NCBI RefSeq assembly: GCF_029867415.1
Contig: NC_081180.1
Span: 150,770,630-150,834,629, forward strand
Source of the DNA: Vicia villosa
Taxonomy: Eukaryota; Streptophyta; Magnoliopsida; Fabales; Fabaceae
Direction: 5' to 3'
DNA length: 64,000 nt
Position numbers and translations under genes: made by a program. Below, piece after piece: positions 24,357-38,107 of this stretch. Each line of letters begins with the position of its first letter. The stretch's first letter is position 1. The notes below the pieces were generated by a model. The model saw only the letters and a list, made by a program, of their open reading frames with translations, searched no databases and was not told the DNA's origin.

Positions 24357-27300
24357 TGTAATACGGTGAACTGACTTTTAGAGAAATGTCGCGGTAACCA
24401 AGAGTCGCCACCGACTTTTATTTATCCAAATTAACAGAAAGGCTAAAAGAACAGGAAAAACCTTTTAAATAAAAACTGAGTTCGGGGGGTAATTTATACA
24501 AAGGGAAGGTGTAAGGCACCCTTTGCATCCGTGGTTTTCCATGGGCTCTTAATTGCTTTGCTCTTTTTGCTTTCAAAAGTTTAGAAATGTAGAAGAAGAA
24601 GAAATAAGGACTTTAGCTCGTAAAATGAGCGTAGCCTTATTGAAGTTTTCAAGAAGAAGTGTAATAAAAAGATTTTTAAACCAGAGCAAAGCAATTAGGG
24701 GCAAATTACCTGGTTAGATGAAAAATGTTCTTTTAGCCTTTTAGGGCTATCCATACCATAAGAGGGTAAGGAAGTCCTTTTATTTAGAGGTTAAAGGGTC
24801 ATCGAATCATCGTTTGCCACAAGACTGTCCCTGCCATGGAGGGGCAGGTAGTCTAAGGGAAGGATCAGAATAGCCATTGTTAGGCAACCAGAGGATACCT
24901 CAGCACTTTGTAGGCAATTTCGAGGGACGAGATCATATTAGTGAATCGAAGGCAGCATCATTGGGACTTATGATCTTAAGAATGAACCGAGGGCAACATT
25001 GCTGAGGTATCCTCGTATTCGAGGGACTTGGCTATTTTGCACTGAAAAACACAAGGCAATAGGCAACAGGCAACAGGCAACAGGCAACAAGAGAGGTACC
25101 ATAAAAGGTGTGTGGGTGCAACAATCACGTGATCAGATTCAAAATAATTTATCTTGTAATTAGGTGATTCTACATTCAGTTCGAGGTTATCACTCCCTAG
25201 TATTACTAACCACGCAGTTAAATAATATACAAAGTTAAGTGCCTTCAAGGCCACACAATACAACCAGAAGCAGTTACATAATAAATTATGGTGGAGGGGC
25301 CACACAATACAACCAGAAGCAGTTACATAATAAATTATGGTGGAGGGGAAGAAGCAATAAGAAAAACCCAACAGAGCAGTAGATCTGACACAAATAATAA
25401 TTTAAGAGAAAGAAATTAAAATAAGTTAGGTTTTAGGGTTACCAACTAATCGAGCTTTGACCGGTTGGTTAACCCTGAAAATTGGAAAAGGAAAAAATAA
25501 ACAGAAGGGGTGAGTGTAGGCGGAGTTCATTATCACTTGAAGGTAAACCCTAAGTTTAAATAAAAGAGGCAAAATAACAAATATTTAAATAAGTATAGAA
25601 TCAGGACTTAGCTTTTGATATGATATGGCGCGTAGTCGGAGGAAACCCTGGTGCTAACCCTGAAAAAATTGCATAAGGAAAACGTTTTCAGTGTAGGCAC
25701 GATCTTCGTAAACCCTGATTAGGGCACGAATTAATTATGATTAATAGAACAAATAAAATCAATCTAATTAATTATTGGTATTCTACCTAATTAATTAAAT
25801 CGGTGAAAATAAGGTTTTGATTAAATATCCTAAACATAATATTTATTTTTAATCAATGAATAAAAGTTAAATACAATTAATTAAATAATTTAAGCAAATT
25901 AAGTTATTTTAAACAATTAAGAAACAACTTATTAAAATAAATAAATATTTTTGTTTTTAATGTTTTTATGAGAAAAAAGAATTTTGGAGAAGTTTTGTTT
26001 TTGAAAGGATATTTAAAAAAAACATAAATAAATAATATATGTAAATAAAAACAAGTTATATAATAAAAAAGTAAAAGAAATTAAAAGGAAAAAAAGAAAC
26101 TCAGCTTGGATCGTATAGGGTAGGTCCTGTGAAGTCCATGGTAGAGCTTCATGCTGTGGAGCATTGGATCAAGCTGCTTTTAGATCCAAAGGTGATGATT
26201 GAAGGGCCTATGGCAAGGCGCATAGAGTCATGTGTACTAGATCAGAGAACCAAGTTTGCTAAAAAATAAAGTGTTCAACCTGGGTATCAAACCCAGGTTC
26301 TTCTGATAATAACCAAAACGCGCTTCCACCACGCCGTTTCCCAATCATTGTTAACCAAATCATCCACGAACATAATATACGAAGTAACAAAATTTCCAAT
26401 ATTTCAAAGAACAAAAAACGTGCGCGCGGGCCCAGAGATTCGAATCACCCATTCGTACGAAGACATGTCTCGTCTTCTTCATCTATTCTGAAAAAAACAC
26501 AAAGATCTATACCCACGGTTTTGGGTTGTTGCTATAGCCCTGCAAACATGGAAAATCTCCTACACACAATAGAAATTAATTCTACAACCATGGATAAGTT
26601 CCTACCATCGTCCTGAATTCAACCATAGCACTTTCGTTGGCCAATTTCCCCTGCACATAAAAACCCTAATATGAAGCTTGCAAACCCTAATAATGGTGAA
26701 TTATGATCTAAGCACATAATGACTCAATTAAACGCCCAGAATTACTCAGAGTATCATCACAAACAAATATGCACCATCAAAATATGTTTATGCATCGTGA
26801 ATTACAGCAATCGAATCCAAAAAGTTCAAGAAGAGATATGGCTTACCTTCACCAATTCTGAGCGTGTGAGGATGTGAGGAGTACCAGGATAGCTTCAAGG
26901 ATCTCCAATGAACGTGTTTGAAGGATTAAAAACCTTTGAATCAATGTGCAACCTTGAATTTGTGTTTTGCTTTAGCTTGTAATTTCAAGAGCTTAGTGGT
27001 GGTTTATGGCTTGCAAAAAAACGTCCCCTAGGGGTCTGCCCTTGCTTACTACTTATCATGGTGTGAAATAGGTCAACAAATTTGTATGAAATCTCCATGA
27101 ATCTTTGATTGGCAATTCACAAAATTTGATTTGAAGTTATTACTAAATTTGTTCAATATTTGATTCAATTGTTACCAAAAAGATATGCACGAAATTTGAT
27201 TGGTATTTTGGTATCAATGATGATTGGATTTGATTTCAATAAGATCTCTAATTGAATATTTGAATTTCATATGATTTATATAAACTAATCATCATTTTTA

Positions 27301-28236
27301 AATGATAAAAAATTCATAAAAAATCAAATAATATTCAAAAATTCGTGGTAATTAAATTTGAGACCCTGGATGACTTGGGGAAAAAGATTGGGTAAAAAAA
27401 ACTTGGGCCTATTTGCAAAAAAATCCATTTTGAAGCCTTTTACTTCACATTTTTTTCTCTTAAAATCGACCAACTTTGACAAGGCATATCTCCCTCAATT
27501 TATAAGATATGGAGAAGTTCTAGGACTTTTTGGAAACCCCAAGAGGTCCTCTACAAGCCACTTGGGAAGCTTTTTTTTCATTTGAAGAATTTATCTTGAT
27601 GATATTGGCTTTGACAAAAAACTGCTTTTGGTTGACTTTCAAAAAGGACCTATAAATCTTTTGATCCATATCTCTCAAATGGAGCATTTTTAGACTTGGC
27701 ATGTGAGAGACAAAATTGTAGATAATTCAATTTCCTTCAAAATGAGCTTTGGGATGGGAAATTTATGATGTTCCATGTGGGAGTTATGGCTGGTCAAAGT
27801 TTAGATGACTTTCTCCTATGAAAACCCTAATTTAGAAACTTTTGAATTTGTTGATTTCTGATCTTTTCTTGATGAACCATGATCAATCCTTGATCAAATG
27901 GTGAATGATACTTCAAAGTAAGGATGTTGACAAAAAATCAGGAGTTTTGACTGTACTTTGACCACAATTGGCTTTTAGGTCAAATTAGTCTACTGTTGAC
28001 TTTCTGAGCAATTGAATGACCAATCCTTTGAATTGAGGCCTGAATTTTTCATATAGATAGTTTGAAACATTATAAGCCATATGAGATGCCTTGGAGCCTT
28101 TGGTTCAGTGATTTTCTTCAGGAAACCACAAACCCTAGTTTCTTGAGCCTTTGTTCAAGAAGGATGTCTTTGAGTCATGAACTTTGATAGGAGTTTGATT
28201 TAAGAGAAATGAGATGGGCAAATTTTGGGTATGACA
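24357..28236 (-). mobile_element. Ogre-type (Ty3/gypsy Tat lineage) solo LTR, 3880 bp, TSD TTAAG
   Basis: Flanked by TTAAG (24352-24356 and 28237-28241). On the minus strand it begins TGTCATACCCAAAATTTGCC and ends CACCGTATTACA, giving TG...CA termini. Near its 3-prime end is GGTGGCGACTCTTGG, typical of Ogre LTR ends. There is no primer site, polypurine tract or coding interior, so this is a solo LTR left by LTR-LTR recombination. Its first bases parallel the Ogre LTR at 42458. Other contents are GT/AT-rich with no gene. Confidence 0.82.
25251..25348. repeat. 49-bp tandem duplication inside the solo LTR
   Basis: Two adjacent identical units starting CCACACAATACAACCAGAAG at 25251 and 25300. 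Just upstream, 25052-25090 holds a short GGCAACA array. Confidence 0.93.
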
Positions 28237-30975
28237 TTAAGATTAGTTCGAAAATATGATATATTGGTCGAATTTGGATTGTCGGTGTTATTTAAGAAGC
28301 GTATTTGAATTTATTAAGTTAAAAGTCGGATTTTAGTCGGACGGTCGAAGAATAATATTAAGAATAATATTATTTACAAGTCGGAATTTATTATATTGTT
28401 GGAATATTAATAAAAGTGATATTTTGATTTAATTGGAGTTATTTATCTTATTGGGCCTAAATTGGTTTGTGGAGTATAATAAAGAAGAGTTGTTATATGT
28501 TAAGCCCAATTAGAATGATAAGTTAGGGTTTTAGAGATGAGAAGTGTAGTTGTCATTTTTGGAGAAAACAAGATTTGAAGAGAGGAGGCAAGTCTTGGAG
28601 AAGATGAACAAAGCTTGAAGATTTCCATCCATGGTGCTCAATCGGAGACTTCACATTGAATAACGTAAGGGTGAGATTCTCTTCCTATAATGGGGCTTAT
28701 GAACAATTGTATGTGGGGAATTGGGTATGTAGATTTATTGCATTATCTTGTGTTGATTGTTGCTGGAAATTAAAAAAAAAACTTTCGTTTCATACTATCC
28801 TAGTGTTCCGTCATTTTGTCTTTCTTGCTGTGTATACCGTGTCGTTTCCATGTTTCCACATTGTCACTTAAGACACAATATTTTCGTTCCCAACTATTTC
28901 ATGGTGTACTGCTATTGGCTTCTTTTATGTCTCATATATATAAATATGTGCCCTGTGTGTTTCCATGTTTCCAATACTTTTACTTATGAGATATAATGGT
29001 ATTATAATTGGAGATAAACCATAGAAATGAAATGAAAAATATAATTGAATCGATAAACAGTAAGTTATAGAACAATAAAATTCAAAACAGTCTCGTTCGA
29101 TCGAAACAGCCGAATTAAATGATATAATTAATCGCCCGGAATTTGGTGGAAATTTACGTGTAAGCTAAGTTTAATTAGTACATTAACATGGTGGTATTAT
29201 TTTGTCGAAATTGTAATATTAATCGGTCGATTAAATTAATGGTTGAATTAATGTCCAATAATCCTATTTAATTGGAATAAACTTGAACTTAGATTAACTA
29301 TTCGGTTTATCGGTAAATTACGATATCTTGAGTATTTAACTGAATGAATAGGATAATCGATGAAGTAATTGAATTGTGTTCGATTAACCCGATTCGACTT
29401 ATGCTTTTAGTGACTTGGGAGTATAACCCGAAAATTCGTAAAGTCATGAATATTAAGGATTTAACCGGAACTTAGATAACCTGTAGTGACGTAGGATATA
29501 TATAATTAATTAGAGAATATTAGGTGAATGATTTTGGTTAGTTGATAGTGGGTTAGTGAGTTGATTAAACGACTAATTTATAGAGAATTATGAGACTATT
29601 GTGAATTGACTCAATGTGTTGATTTGTTGTGATATACCGAAACATGATGATGTTGTGATGATTTTGTTAATGTTTGAAATTATATGTTTGTCGTGATGAG
29701 TCGAAACATGACGATGTTTGTGATGATTGGTAATACGTGATTTTGTATATATATTCGTGACGATAATTTTGTGACTAAGTGAAGGTGAAATATTATGGTG
29801 ACGTGAATTACCTCGTATAATGGTAATTGATTGTGATATAGGCTTATTCCTCGAGACGATATGTGATTGTGATGAGTATGCTGTGTTGTCTTGTTTGTCG
29901 AGTCACATTTCATATGCATACTCTGTGGCGGCCTGGATTGGCAAATTAGTGACGAAGGCTTATGCCTTGTACCTCATATTCGGGCAATTGGTGACGGAGG
30001 CTGAAGCTCCGATTGGTACCACATGCATATACATGGGTCATGTCCCATGTGTCATATGTGATTTATAGTTGTGACGTTTTGTGACTATGTCGTGATTGTA
30101 TTTCGTGACTTACTAAATGATGGATATATGTGAAAATGTGAATTGATGATTTTGTGAATAGTATGAAGATATCAATACTTGGGAATGCGATTAACTGAAC
30201 ATGTCTTAAGTGAATTATATGTGATGTTTTGTGACTAGATGCGTGACTTATATGTAGTATTTTTTGACTATATGAATGATTTATATACGGTGATGTTTTA
30301 GGACTAGAATTGTGATTCATACATGTGATGTATCATGAATTGGCTTGCAAAGTAAATGAATGAGATATATTTATGATTGATGTGAATGTGACATGTTGTG
30401 ACTTGTAGTAAGATGAAAAGTATGTGAGATTTATGAGTTAGTGAAGGTATGAGGAGTATGGCAATATTAATACTTGCGATGTGATAACTATATATGCCTG
30501 AATCCTAATATACAATTTATCATGCGCTCACTTATATGATTTGATATCTCACCCTTTTCTCTTGTTCGCCGTTGCCTTTATATTGGTAACGTGCAGGTAT
30601 TCAAGTATGAAGATTTAGTTGTCGTTAATCAAGTCGGTTGTCGCTCTGATACGTAGCACTCGGGGGAACGATTTATGATGTTATGATGTTGTTGTTTATT
30701 GTTTTATCTTAGTTGAATAAGATGTTATTGATTTAAAGATTGAGAACTATGATTCCGCCATGTTCTAATGAAAGAAGTTATTCTGTTTTGAAAAGTATTA
30801 TACGTTGAGTATTTGTTTAGTTGGTTAAATAAAGTGCTATGTATCCGCTAAATGCGATGATGTGATTTATTGTTAAATGAATATGTGACGCCTCATTTGT
30901 TTGTCCAGAAATTTTTAAATACTCTAATAGTTCCCACATTATAATTGCCGGGTAGGAATGGGGTGTTAGTGGCCA

Positions 30976-31245
30976 AGCCATGTCATTTTGATCCAAACTC
31001 GTGAAGAGGGCATGACATGTGGACTAGCTTTCCCATTTTAATATTTTAACTAATAATGTTGTAATAATATGAGTATGGGCCTAACTTGTCCACTATTGTC
31101 CCAAAACACTTAACTTCTTTTGTGTGTGTGTGTGAGTGTGTTTGTGCGCGCTTCTGTGTGTCTGTGTCTTTGTTTTTATGTGTGTGTGTGTGTGTGTGTG
31201 TGTGTTTTTGTGTTTAACCATTTTAAAGCTTCAAAGGCTTTAAAA
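30976..31245. other. Spacer with interrupted (GT)n
   Basis: Unique-looking DNA followed by TG-rich low-complexity sequence at about 31121-31206. No gene. Confidence 0.6.
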
Positions 31246-33175
31246 TTCTAAAGAAGAAATATGGTAGTATGAGGTTGTGCATGGATTATCGACAACTGAA
31301 TAAAGTAATGATCAAGAATAAGTATCCACTTCTGAGAATATATGATTTGATGGAGCAACTTGTGGGTGTGTGCGTTTTCAGCAAAATCAACATAAGGTCG
31401 GGTTACCATCAGATCAACATGAAAGATGGGGATTTTTAGAATATAGCTTTTAGAACTCAATATGGACACTACGAATATTTGGTGATGTTGTTCGGAGTTT
31501 CCAATGCACTTGGAGTTTTTATCGAATATATGAATCGTATATTTCATACTTATCTGGATCAGTTTGTGGTAGTTTTCATTGATGATATTTTGATTTATTC
31601 CAAGTCGAATGAAGAGCATGTCGAGCATTTGCGAATTGTGTTACAAGTGTTGAAAGAGAAGAAGTTATATGCAAAGTTGTCGAATTGTGAGTTCTGGTTG
31701 CAAGAACTTAGTTTTCTTGGGCATGTTATTTCAAGTAATGGTATCACTGTGGATCCATCCAAAGTAGATGCAGTACTGCAATGGGAGGCTCCTAAGTCAG
31801 CTACTGAGATTAAAAGCTTTTTGGGCTTGACTAGTTATTACCGCATGTTTATTGAAGGTTTTTCTAAATTAGCACTTATGTTAACCCAACTGAGTTGTAA
31901 AGCTAAAGCGTTTCTTTGGAATGTTCACTATGAGAAAAGTTTCAGAGAGCTGGAGCAGAAGTTGACTACAGCTCCATTTATGATTTTTCCAAATCCTATT
32001 GAACCGTTTGTAGTGTATTGTAATGCATCCAAGATGGGTTTAGATGGTGTGCTGATGCAAGACAGCAAAGTAGTGGCTTATGATTCATGACAGCTGAAGG
32101 TTCATGAGAAAAACTATCCTACTCATGATTTAGAGTTGATTGCAGTAGTGTTTGTGTTAAAGATTTGGAGGCATTATCTTTATGGTTCTAGATTCGAAGC
32201 ATTTAGTGATCACATTAGTTTAAAGTACCTGTTTGATCAAATGGAATTGAATATGAGGCAACAAATAAGGTTAGAGTTTATAAAGGATTATGACTTTGGC
32301 TTGAATTATCACCCCGGTAAAGCTAATGTCGTGGATGATGCTTTAAGTCGAAATTCCTTCATATGTCTGCTTTGATGATTAAGAATTTAATAAGTAGTTC
32401 AGAGATTTGAGTTTGGTGTGCGAGCTAACACCACAGAGCACGATGTTTGGTATGTTAAAGGTAAACAATGAATTTCTTATTAATGGATTTGATAGTTGCG
32501 AGTAATGTGACTGAAGGGGTGATTTTAAAATGGATGAGCATGGTGTGTTGAGATTTTTAGGTAGGATCTGTATACCTGATAATCCTGAGTTGAAGAAGAT
32601 GATCTTAGAATAGGGTCCTAGAATTAGCTTAAGTATTCATCCAAGAGCTACTAATATGTGTTAGGATCTAAAAAAGATATTTTGGTGGTCGTGACTGAAG
32701 CGTGATGTGGCGCAGTTCGTATATGCATGTTTGACTTACCAGAACTCAAAGGTTGAGTAACAGAAGCCTGCAAGAATGATGCAACCATTGGACGTTCCAA
32801 AATGGAAGTGGGATAGAACTTTGATGGACTTTGTGACTGGATTACCGAATACTCCTGGAGGTCATGATGCAATTTGGGTGGTAGTTGATAGACTGACGAT
32901 ATCAGAATATTTAATTTCGATTAACATCAGTTTTCCTATGCAGAAGTTGGCAGAGCTATACATCCGAGTAATTGTGAAGCAACATGGATTTCGGTCTAGT
33001 ATTGTTTATGATAGAGACCCGAGGTCTACATCCAGATTTTGGGAGAGTTTGCAAAAGGATTTGGGTTCTAAGATGAGGTTGAGTTTTTTCTATCATCCAT
33101 AGATAGATGATCAGACAGAGAGAACTATTCAGTTCTTGCAGGATTTGTTGAGAGCTTGTGTTCTTGAGCAAGAGA
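31246..33175 (+). pseudogene. Ty3/gypsy (chromovirus, Tekay/Del-like) pol fragment: RT, RNase H, integrase
   Basis: It starts at [18 protein letters not shown] (RT) and reads [17 protein letters not shown], a stop at about 31438, then [13 protein letters not shown], the catalytic [33 protein letters not shown] and [19 protein letters not shown]. RNase H follows ([18 protein letters not shown]; the usual catalytic Asp in YCDAS is Asn here), with a stop at about 32089 and then [20 protein letters not shown] and [15 protein letters not shown]. The integrase zinc region is scrambled by stops and frame changes (32380-32770). The core resumes with WKWDRTLMDFVTGLP, VVDRLT, IVYDRDPR and QTERTIQ, and ends at RACVLEQ near 33170. 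No gag, protease or LTR of its own is attached. It is clearly dead, and its relation to the neighbouring LARDs is uncertain. Confidence 0.92.
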
Positions 33176-34359
33176 GAACAATCATTTATTTTATTTTATT
33201 TAGTTGGAATACAATTTTAATTAGAATTATAATATAATACAATGAGAAAAATGGAATAGGAGGAGAGAACGGTTAGAACGTAGAATTGAACATAAAGGGA
33301 AAATAGAGCTAGGGTAAAGGAGAAGAAGAACCTCTATTAGAGAAGCTTTAAACTCATCATCTACGGTAAGGATGGGTGGGTGTTTTTTTTCTTTATGTGA
33401 TTGCTTTTCTCTTCTCTATATTCTTAACATTTGATGTGATGATGCTATTGTGTTGTATGTCTTGCTGAATTATGTGTTTGGGGAAGGATTGGTATGTTGT
33501 GTTTTGTGGGGAGTCAGAGTGTGAAACTTGAGTAAATGATTTTTCCCGGTGATGCAAACCAATACCTTCCCTTTATCGCTCTCATTATTGAGGATTCAAA
33601 TCGTGTGATGCGATTCAGAGTTGATTCAATGGTTTTGATGAGTTGAATTGTGCGATGCAATTCGATGAGAATCCATGTTTCTCTACGGTCCATATTATTG
33701 AGGATTCAAATCGTATGATGTGATTCAGATTTAATTCCATGGTTTTAATGAGTTGAATTGTGCGATGCAATTTAATGAGAATCCATGTTTCCCTTTTTGT
33801 TCCATACTATTGATGAGTTGAATCATGTGAGGCGATTCTGAGTTGGAATTCCATGGTTTGAGGAGTTGAATCGTGAGATGTGATTCAATGTTAATTCAAG
33901 GATTCTATATAGTCCATGCTAATAGGAAATTTATAGATTGAGATAAGGATTCCACGTATGTTGAAGTGAGATGCTTCAGAACCAAAAAGAATTTGGATTC
34001 TTATTAACAATGTTAGCAAAAGACCTCGTAGAGCCGAGTGGACCCATAAGATAGGGGAACTCACTGAGATTTAGTAATCTCACCCCATTCATCTTATTAT
34101 TTTTTAGGTACTATGCAATTTTGAGGTTTCTCTAGTGCTTGGTTCGAGAATATCACGGTCGGATGACGTGAAGACCGTACCTGATCTCTTCTTCCGTTGT
34201 GTAGTTTTATTTTGCAGACATATATTGTTGTATCCATCTTCGAGATGATTTTGAAATGTATACAATTTATGTTATTATTATTGTCTTTTGTATGTACTCA
34301 GTACCAAATTTTAGTATTTTACTAATATGATTCTAGACGCATATTAGTAGGGTATTACA
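33176..34359 (+). repeat. 5-prime LTR, matching the 3-prime LTR only over its right part
   Basis: From about 33545 to 34359 it aligns with 39540-40349 (shared AACCAATACCTTCCC, GATTCAGAGTTGATTC, GGTTCGAGAA). The left part (33176-33540) does not resemble the other LTR. Sequence between 33590 and 33900 is an internal array of GATTCA/GAGTTGAATYGTG words. Confidence 0.75.
33585..33905. repeat. Imperfect tandem array inside the LTR
   Basis: Repeating phrases GAGGATTCAAATCGTGTGAT, GATTCAGAGTTGATTC and GATGAGTTGAATTGTGCGAT recur with a roughly 120-bp higher period. The same array is at 39580-39890 in the other LTR. Confidence 0.75.
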
Positions 34360-37300
34360 ATTGGTATCAGAGCAGGTCAACCCTCGACCTAGCCGTGAGG
34401 CATCATTAGCAAACTTCTTTCTTCCTCCCAAGTGTGTGTTGCTAACACGATTCTAATGTCATATTATTTAGTTGTTGAACTTGATCAACTCACCAACTGG
34501 ATACATGATAGACAGGATCGTGGCAGAGCCTCCACGAGGACGTGTTAGCCCGAAGTGACTCGTGTGGTAGCAGAAGTCCAGTAAGTAATTGTGGAGAAAG
34601 GTTGGACTTGGATAGTGTCACGGATTCAAGGTAGTTGTAATAACACTCTCTACGAGAGAGGTCAAGGAAGTTAGAAATTACCAAAAACACCTTCTGGGAC
34701 AAAAGTGATCCTTGTAGACGGAGTGTGTGTTAGGGGAATTTGTTGGAGTGGTAGAAGTCGGTTAAGTTAGGAGAATGTTGGGATTGTGAGACATACGAGG
34801 AGAAATTGTCATAGAATAGTTGACAACCGAAATGTCGTGGTAAAGTCTAAGAAGACTGGAAGTTCCAAGACATGGATTGGATGGAGTGAACCTTCTCTGG
34901 ACCTCAGTAGCAGTAAGGGAAATCCATGAGACACATGAGTAAGAATGGAGTAAGGGAATTCCATGATGGGGTTGAGGTTGAAACTTTTAGGAATTCGTTA
35001 CTCGAACGTGATGCTAGTAGCAGACATGGATATAGAAACGATTGGATAAGAGACTTTAGGAGTTGGACAGAGATATTGGATCCTTCCAAATACTTTTGCC
35101 AGGAAGAACTGGATGGACAAGTTTATTACACTTTTACTCGTTCTGGTGTACCTGAAGATATGTGTCGTTACCTGTTGAAGGATTGATAGAACAAGTAGAG
35201 GTGGTGGTCTCCAATTGAGAATCTTAGATACCCGGCCGGTGGAATAGGATAGTTGTATTTCCGTTCTTATCATTTTGTGCTTTAGTTCTAGAACTACGAT
35301 AGATGGAAGCTGGATTGATGAAGAAGCGTAAAATGCAGTAACCTGACTTCCTTGCTAGTTATGGTTCATCTGACCCCGAGTGAGGCCATAGAACTACGCT
35401 TGGCATTGGTCATTGGGTGAATGAGAATGAGCATCTATCTGGAGTATCAACGAGATGATCGCTATTGTGTTGGTTGTTTAGAACCATGATGTTCCTATCT
35501 GAAGTGGACTATCCTTAGAATCTCTTTTGTATGCGCTGGACGGGTGAGTACGCACATGGCATAGCAATCTAAACAGAAATATCAACTCTTCATGTCTGGC
35601 TTATTATCTTTCGAGTAAGTAAACCTTGAAGTGTAGAACTCTTAGGTTTTAGCATCCTGAGGAGTGTGATTGGAAGGATTTAAGGAATAACGACCCTAGT
35701 GGAGACCTGTTCAGACACTTGTCAGTGTTAACTATAGGATATACGTGGAGATCGTTATGCGCTGTTGAGGTAGGTCGCTTGAGTACATGGCCTCGGAGTT
35801 AGACCACCATCTAATTACTACCAGACAGGTATAACGCCACAGTATCACTATCGTACACAAGATACGTGAGTTATCCTCTTCCGACACGTGTGGGACAGAG
35901 GTGATCTGACGCTCAAGGTAGGATTCTGATTGGATAATCGTGAAACACGGGTCCAAACTCTCATAAGGTATTTGTGATAAGGATCTATATATCACTCTCC
36001 ATAGTGGAGAACTATCCAAGCAGGAGATAGTGGAAGGGATCAAGTTTCGATACTATGCTTATAGAGACTCTGAGTGATCGTAATCGCGTGAGTTAGTATC
36101 ATATTATACCTTATGGATGTTCTTGTTTCGGGAAGTGATAAGTTGGCAATTGTGCGCGAATGTCTAGATTGGAACTTATGAGTGATCATCTTTCTCTGGT
36201 CATCATATTGAGTGGCTATTCCATAACATTGGTGACCAATGTTAGACTAGATGAAGTGTACCTTGGGATGGCTCGATGTGAACGTATTCGGAATAGTGTA
36301 TGTAGATACTCCGAGTGAAGGGATGTCAATATTGGTAAAGCTAAGACACATATGTTTTTAAGGTGCCAGGGAATCTACAGGGGAGATGTTCAAGGTGCGA
36401 AGTGCGAGGTATAGTTCCTTGTATTATAATTACACTAACCATTGAAAACGCTGCATTGAAGGATGCAACCGGGGGAATCAGCTTAGTGTCAAGTTTAGAG
36501 ACGAACAAGGCAAGAGGTGATTGTGTGAATGGAGTGTGACTATAAGAGGATTGTAATATCAGTTAAATCACATGAGTTATCGTAAGCTGCAGTGCAATGG
36601 TGAAAAGTTTGTTATACCGGCTAAAGCAACATGAGTCGTTGGAAGAGCAATCATAGTAGTTATACGCTGTGACCATCGGTAGTGAAATACGAACTTCTAA
36701 GTCAGCGAGTATTCAGCTTTCGATGCCATGGAACTAAAGCGTGTGCCTAAAGTGTGTTAAACAGGTTTGACCCAGAGTGATGGAATAAGTAGTGACTTGG
36801 TTATGGGAAGTGCCCGACCTCGAAGAGTAGTTGGTGATGGGTGTATGTAAAATCCTAGCACGTATAGTAATGGGACAACTACAAGGAAGGAGATGTTGCT
36901 ACTAGGGGATTAAGTATGGTGAAGTAATGGAACTAAGTAGTTGTGGGTATAGCATGACTCAGAGTATTTTGAGACATATGTTGTTGGATGAAATCAGAGT
37001 AACGCAACAGATACGAAAAGAACTCGATAATCCAGTAGTAGGTTGGGAAAGACTACTTGTACGACTATGTTGAGTGAGGACATCTTCCTAAAGGACTCGT
37101 CGAAGCAATGTTTTATTCGTCTCATATTCTCAAGGATCCACCATAGTCTAGAGAAGTATTGACGATGGACCATTATAAAAGAGGTACCGTGATTGACGTG
37201 TGATCAGATGTTCTTGGGTTAGCGATTGACTATGAGTATTGTGATCATTGGGAATGCTAGAAGTAAGTAGAGGATTTCTCTTGACGTATTCTAATTGCGA

Positions 37301-38107
37301 GTATGTCTGGTACACTTGTGAGTGTATGTGGAGAATTTGAGCGACGTTGCAGGTCAATCGTTAGAGCTCGCTCCTCATTGGCAAGACCTAGTATGAAGTA
37401 GTTAGCTATCAAGATGAATAGTTGCATGAATTGTACGCTCTTGTGGATTTTGGCGTCAGTTGTTCCAACCAAGACCGAAGGGAGGATCGAAGTGGGAAAG
37501 TTGTTGTTGTACAGTGAAGGTGAACTTGGAACCAATCCTCATAAGCATTTGGGAATTGGAAGTCAAGACCCAAGGACTTAGCAAACACCTGTATGACTCC
37601 ATATGGATTCGTGTAGTATTGAATTTGGCATATTGTTGCTAGATATGTAAGTTGTAGCAGGGATTCCTTATATTGGAGGAAAATCAAGGAACCAAGAGAA
37701 AACATGTGGGAAACCAACGACGTACATGAGTAAGAGGCTACGGGCTATACGCAGATTGGAGTCGACGATTGACCCATCCGAGTGAGGGGTATTGATGTAT
37801 AGAGATATTAAGACTCGGTGCAAAGAAGTAAGGGTTGCTAACCTTGGAAGGATCTATCCCTAAGCGTATTAATAGGAGTATCAGAAGAGGCATGTTTATA
37901 TAACGGCCTAGGTGACCAGTTGAGAGACACTAGGACGCAAGTGTATCGGAGGGTTATGTCTCCGGTGATGGAACAACGATGAGACGAAGTCACGGGGTTT
38001 ATCCAAGAAAGGAACGTAAGGAACACTTTACCCTCTTGTCAAAAGAAGGCAGTGCACCCTGATGATTGGAAGGAATTTGAGGGCGAATTTTATTTAAGGG
38101 GGGAGAA
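34360..38107 (+). other. Non-coding interior of the second LARD
   Basis: The longest frames (for example 34926-35186, 86 codons; 35732-36043 minus) show no protein motif known to me. No RT FxDD box, integrase zinc site or gag knuckle was found in any frame. Confidence 0.7.

Larger units (their letters stand above)
24159..30970 (+). repeat. 3-prime LTR of LARD, split by nested insertion
   Basis: Segments 24159-24356 and 28237-30970 align to the first LTR, and the break falls inside one duplicated 5-mer. The terminal CA of the LTR appears as GT before the GGCCA duplication, a small terminal change. Confidence 0.9.
19420..30975 (+). mobile_element. Non-autonomous LTR retrotransposon (LARD) with 5-bp TSD, containing a nested solo LTR
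   Basis: A complete insertion: target duplication GGCCA at 19420-19424 and 30971-30975, two LTRs (19425-22405 and 24159-30970), a Met-tRNA primer site right after the first LTR and a purine tract right before the second. The interior (22406-24158) is only about 1.75 kb and has no recognisable gag or pol. Mobilisation would need enzymes from another gypsy-type element. The second LTR is interrupted at 24357-28236. LTRs read nearly identical over long stretches, suggesting a fairly young insertion. Confidence 0.88.

Noticed and set aside
26300..26320. Small hairpin AACCTGGGTATC...ACCCAGGTT as an RNA element
   Set aside because: Short isolated inverted repeat inside the Ogre solo LTR, with nothing else to support a function.
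34926..35186. Possible coding region of the second LARD
   Set aside because: 86 codons only, no motif, and stops in the same frame on both sides.
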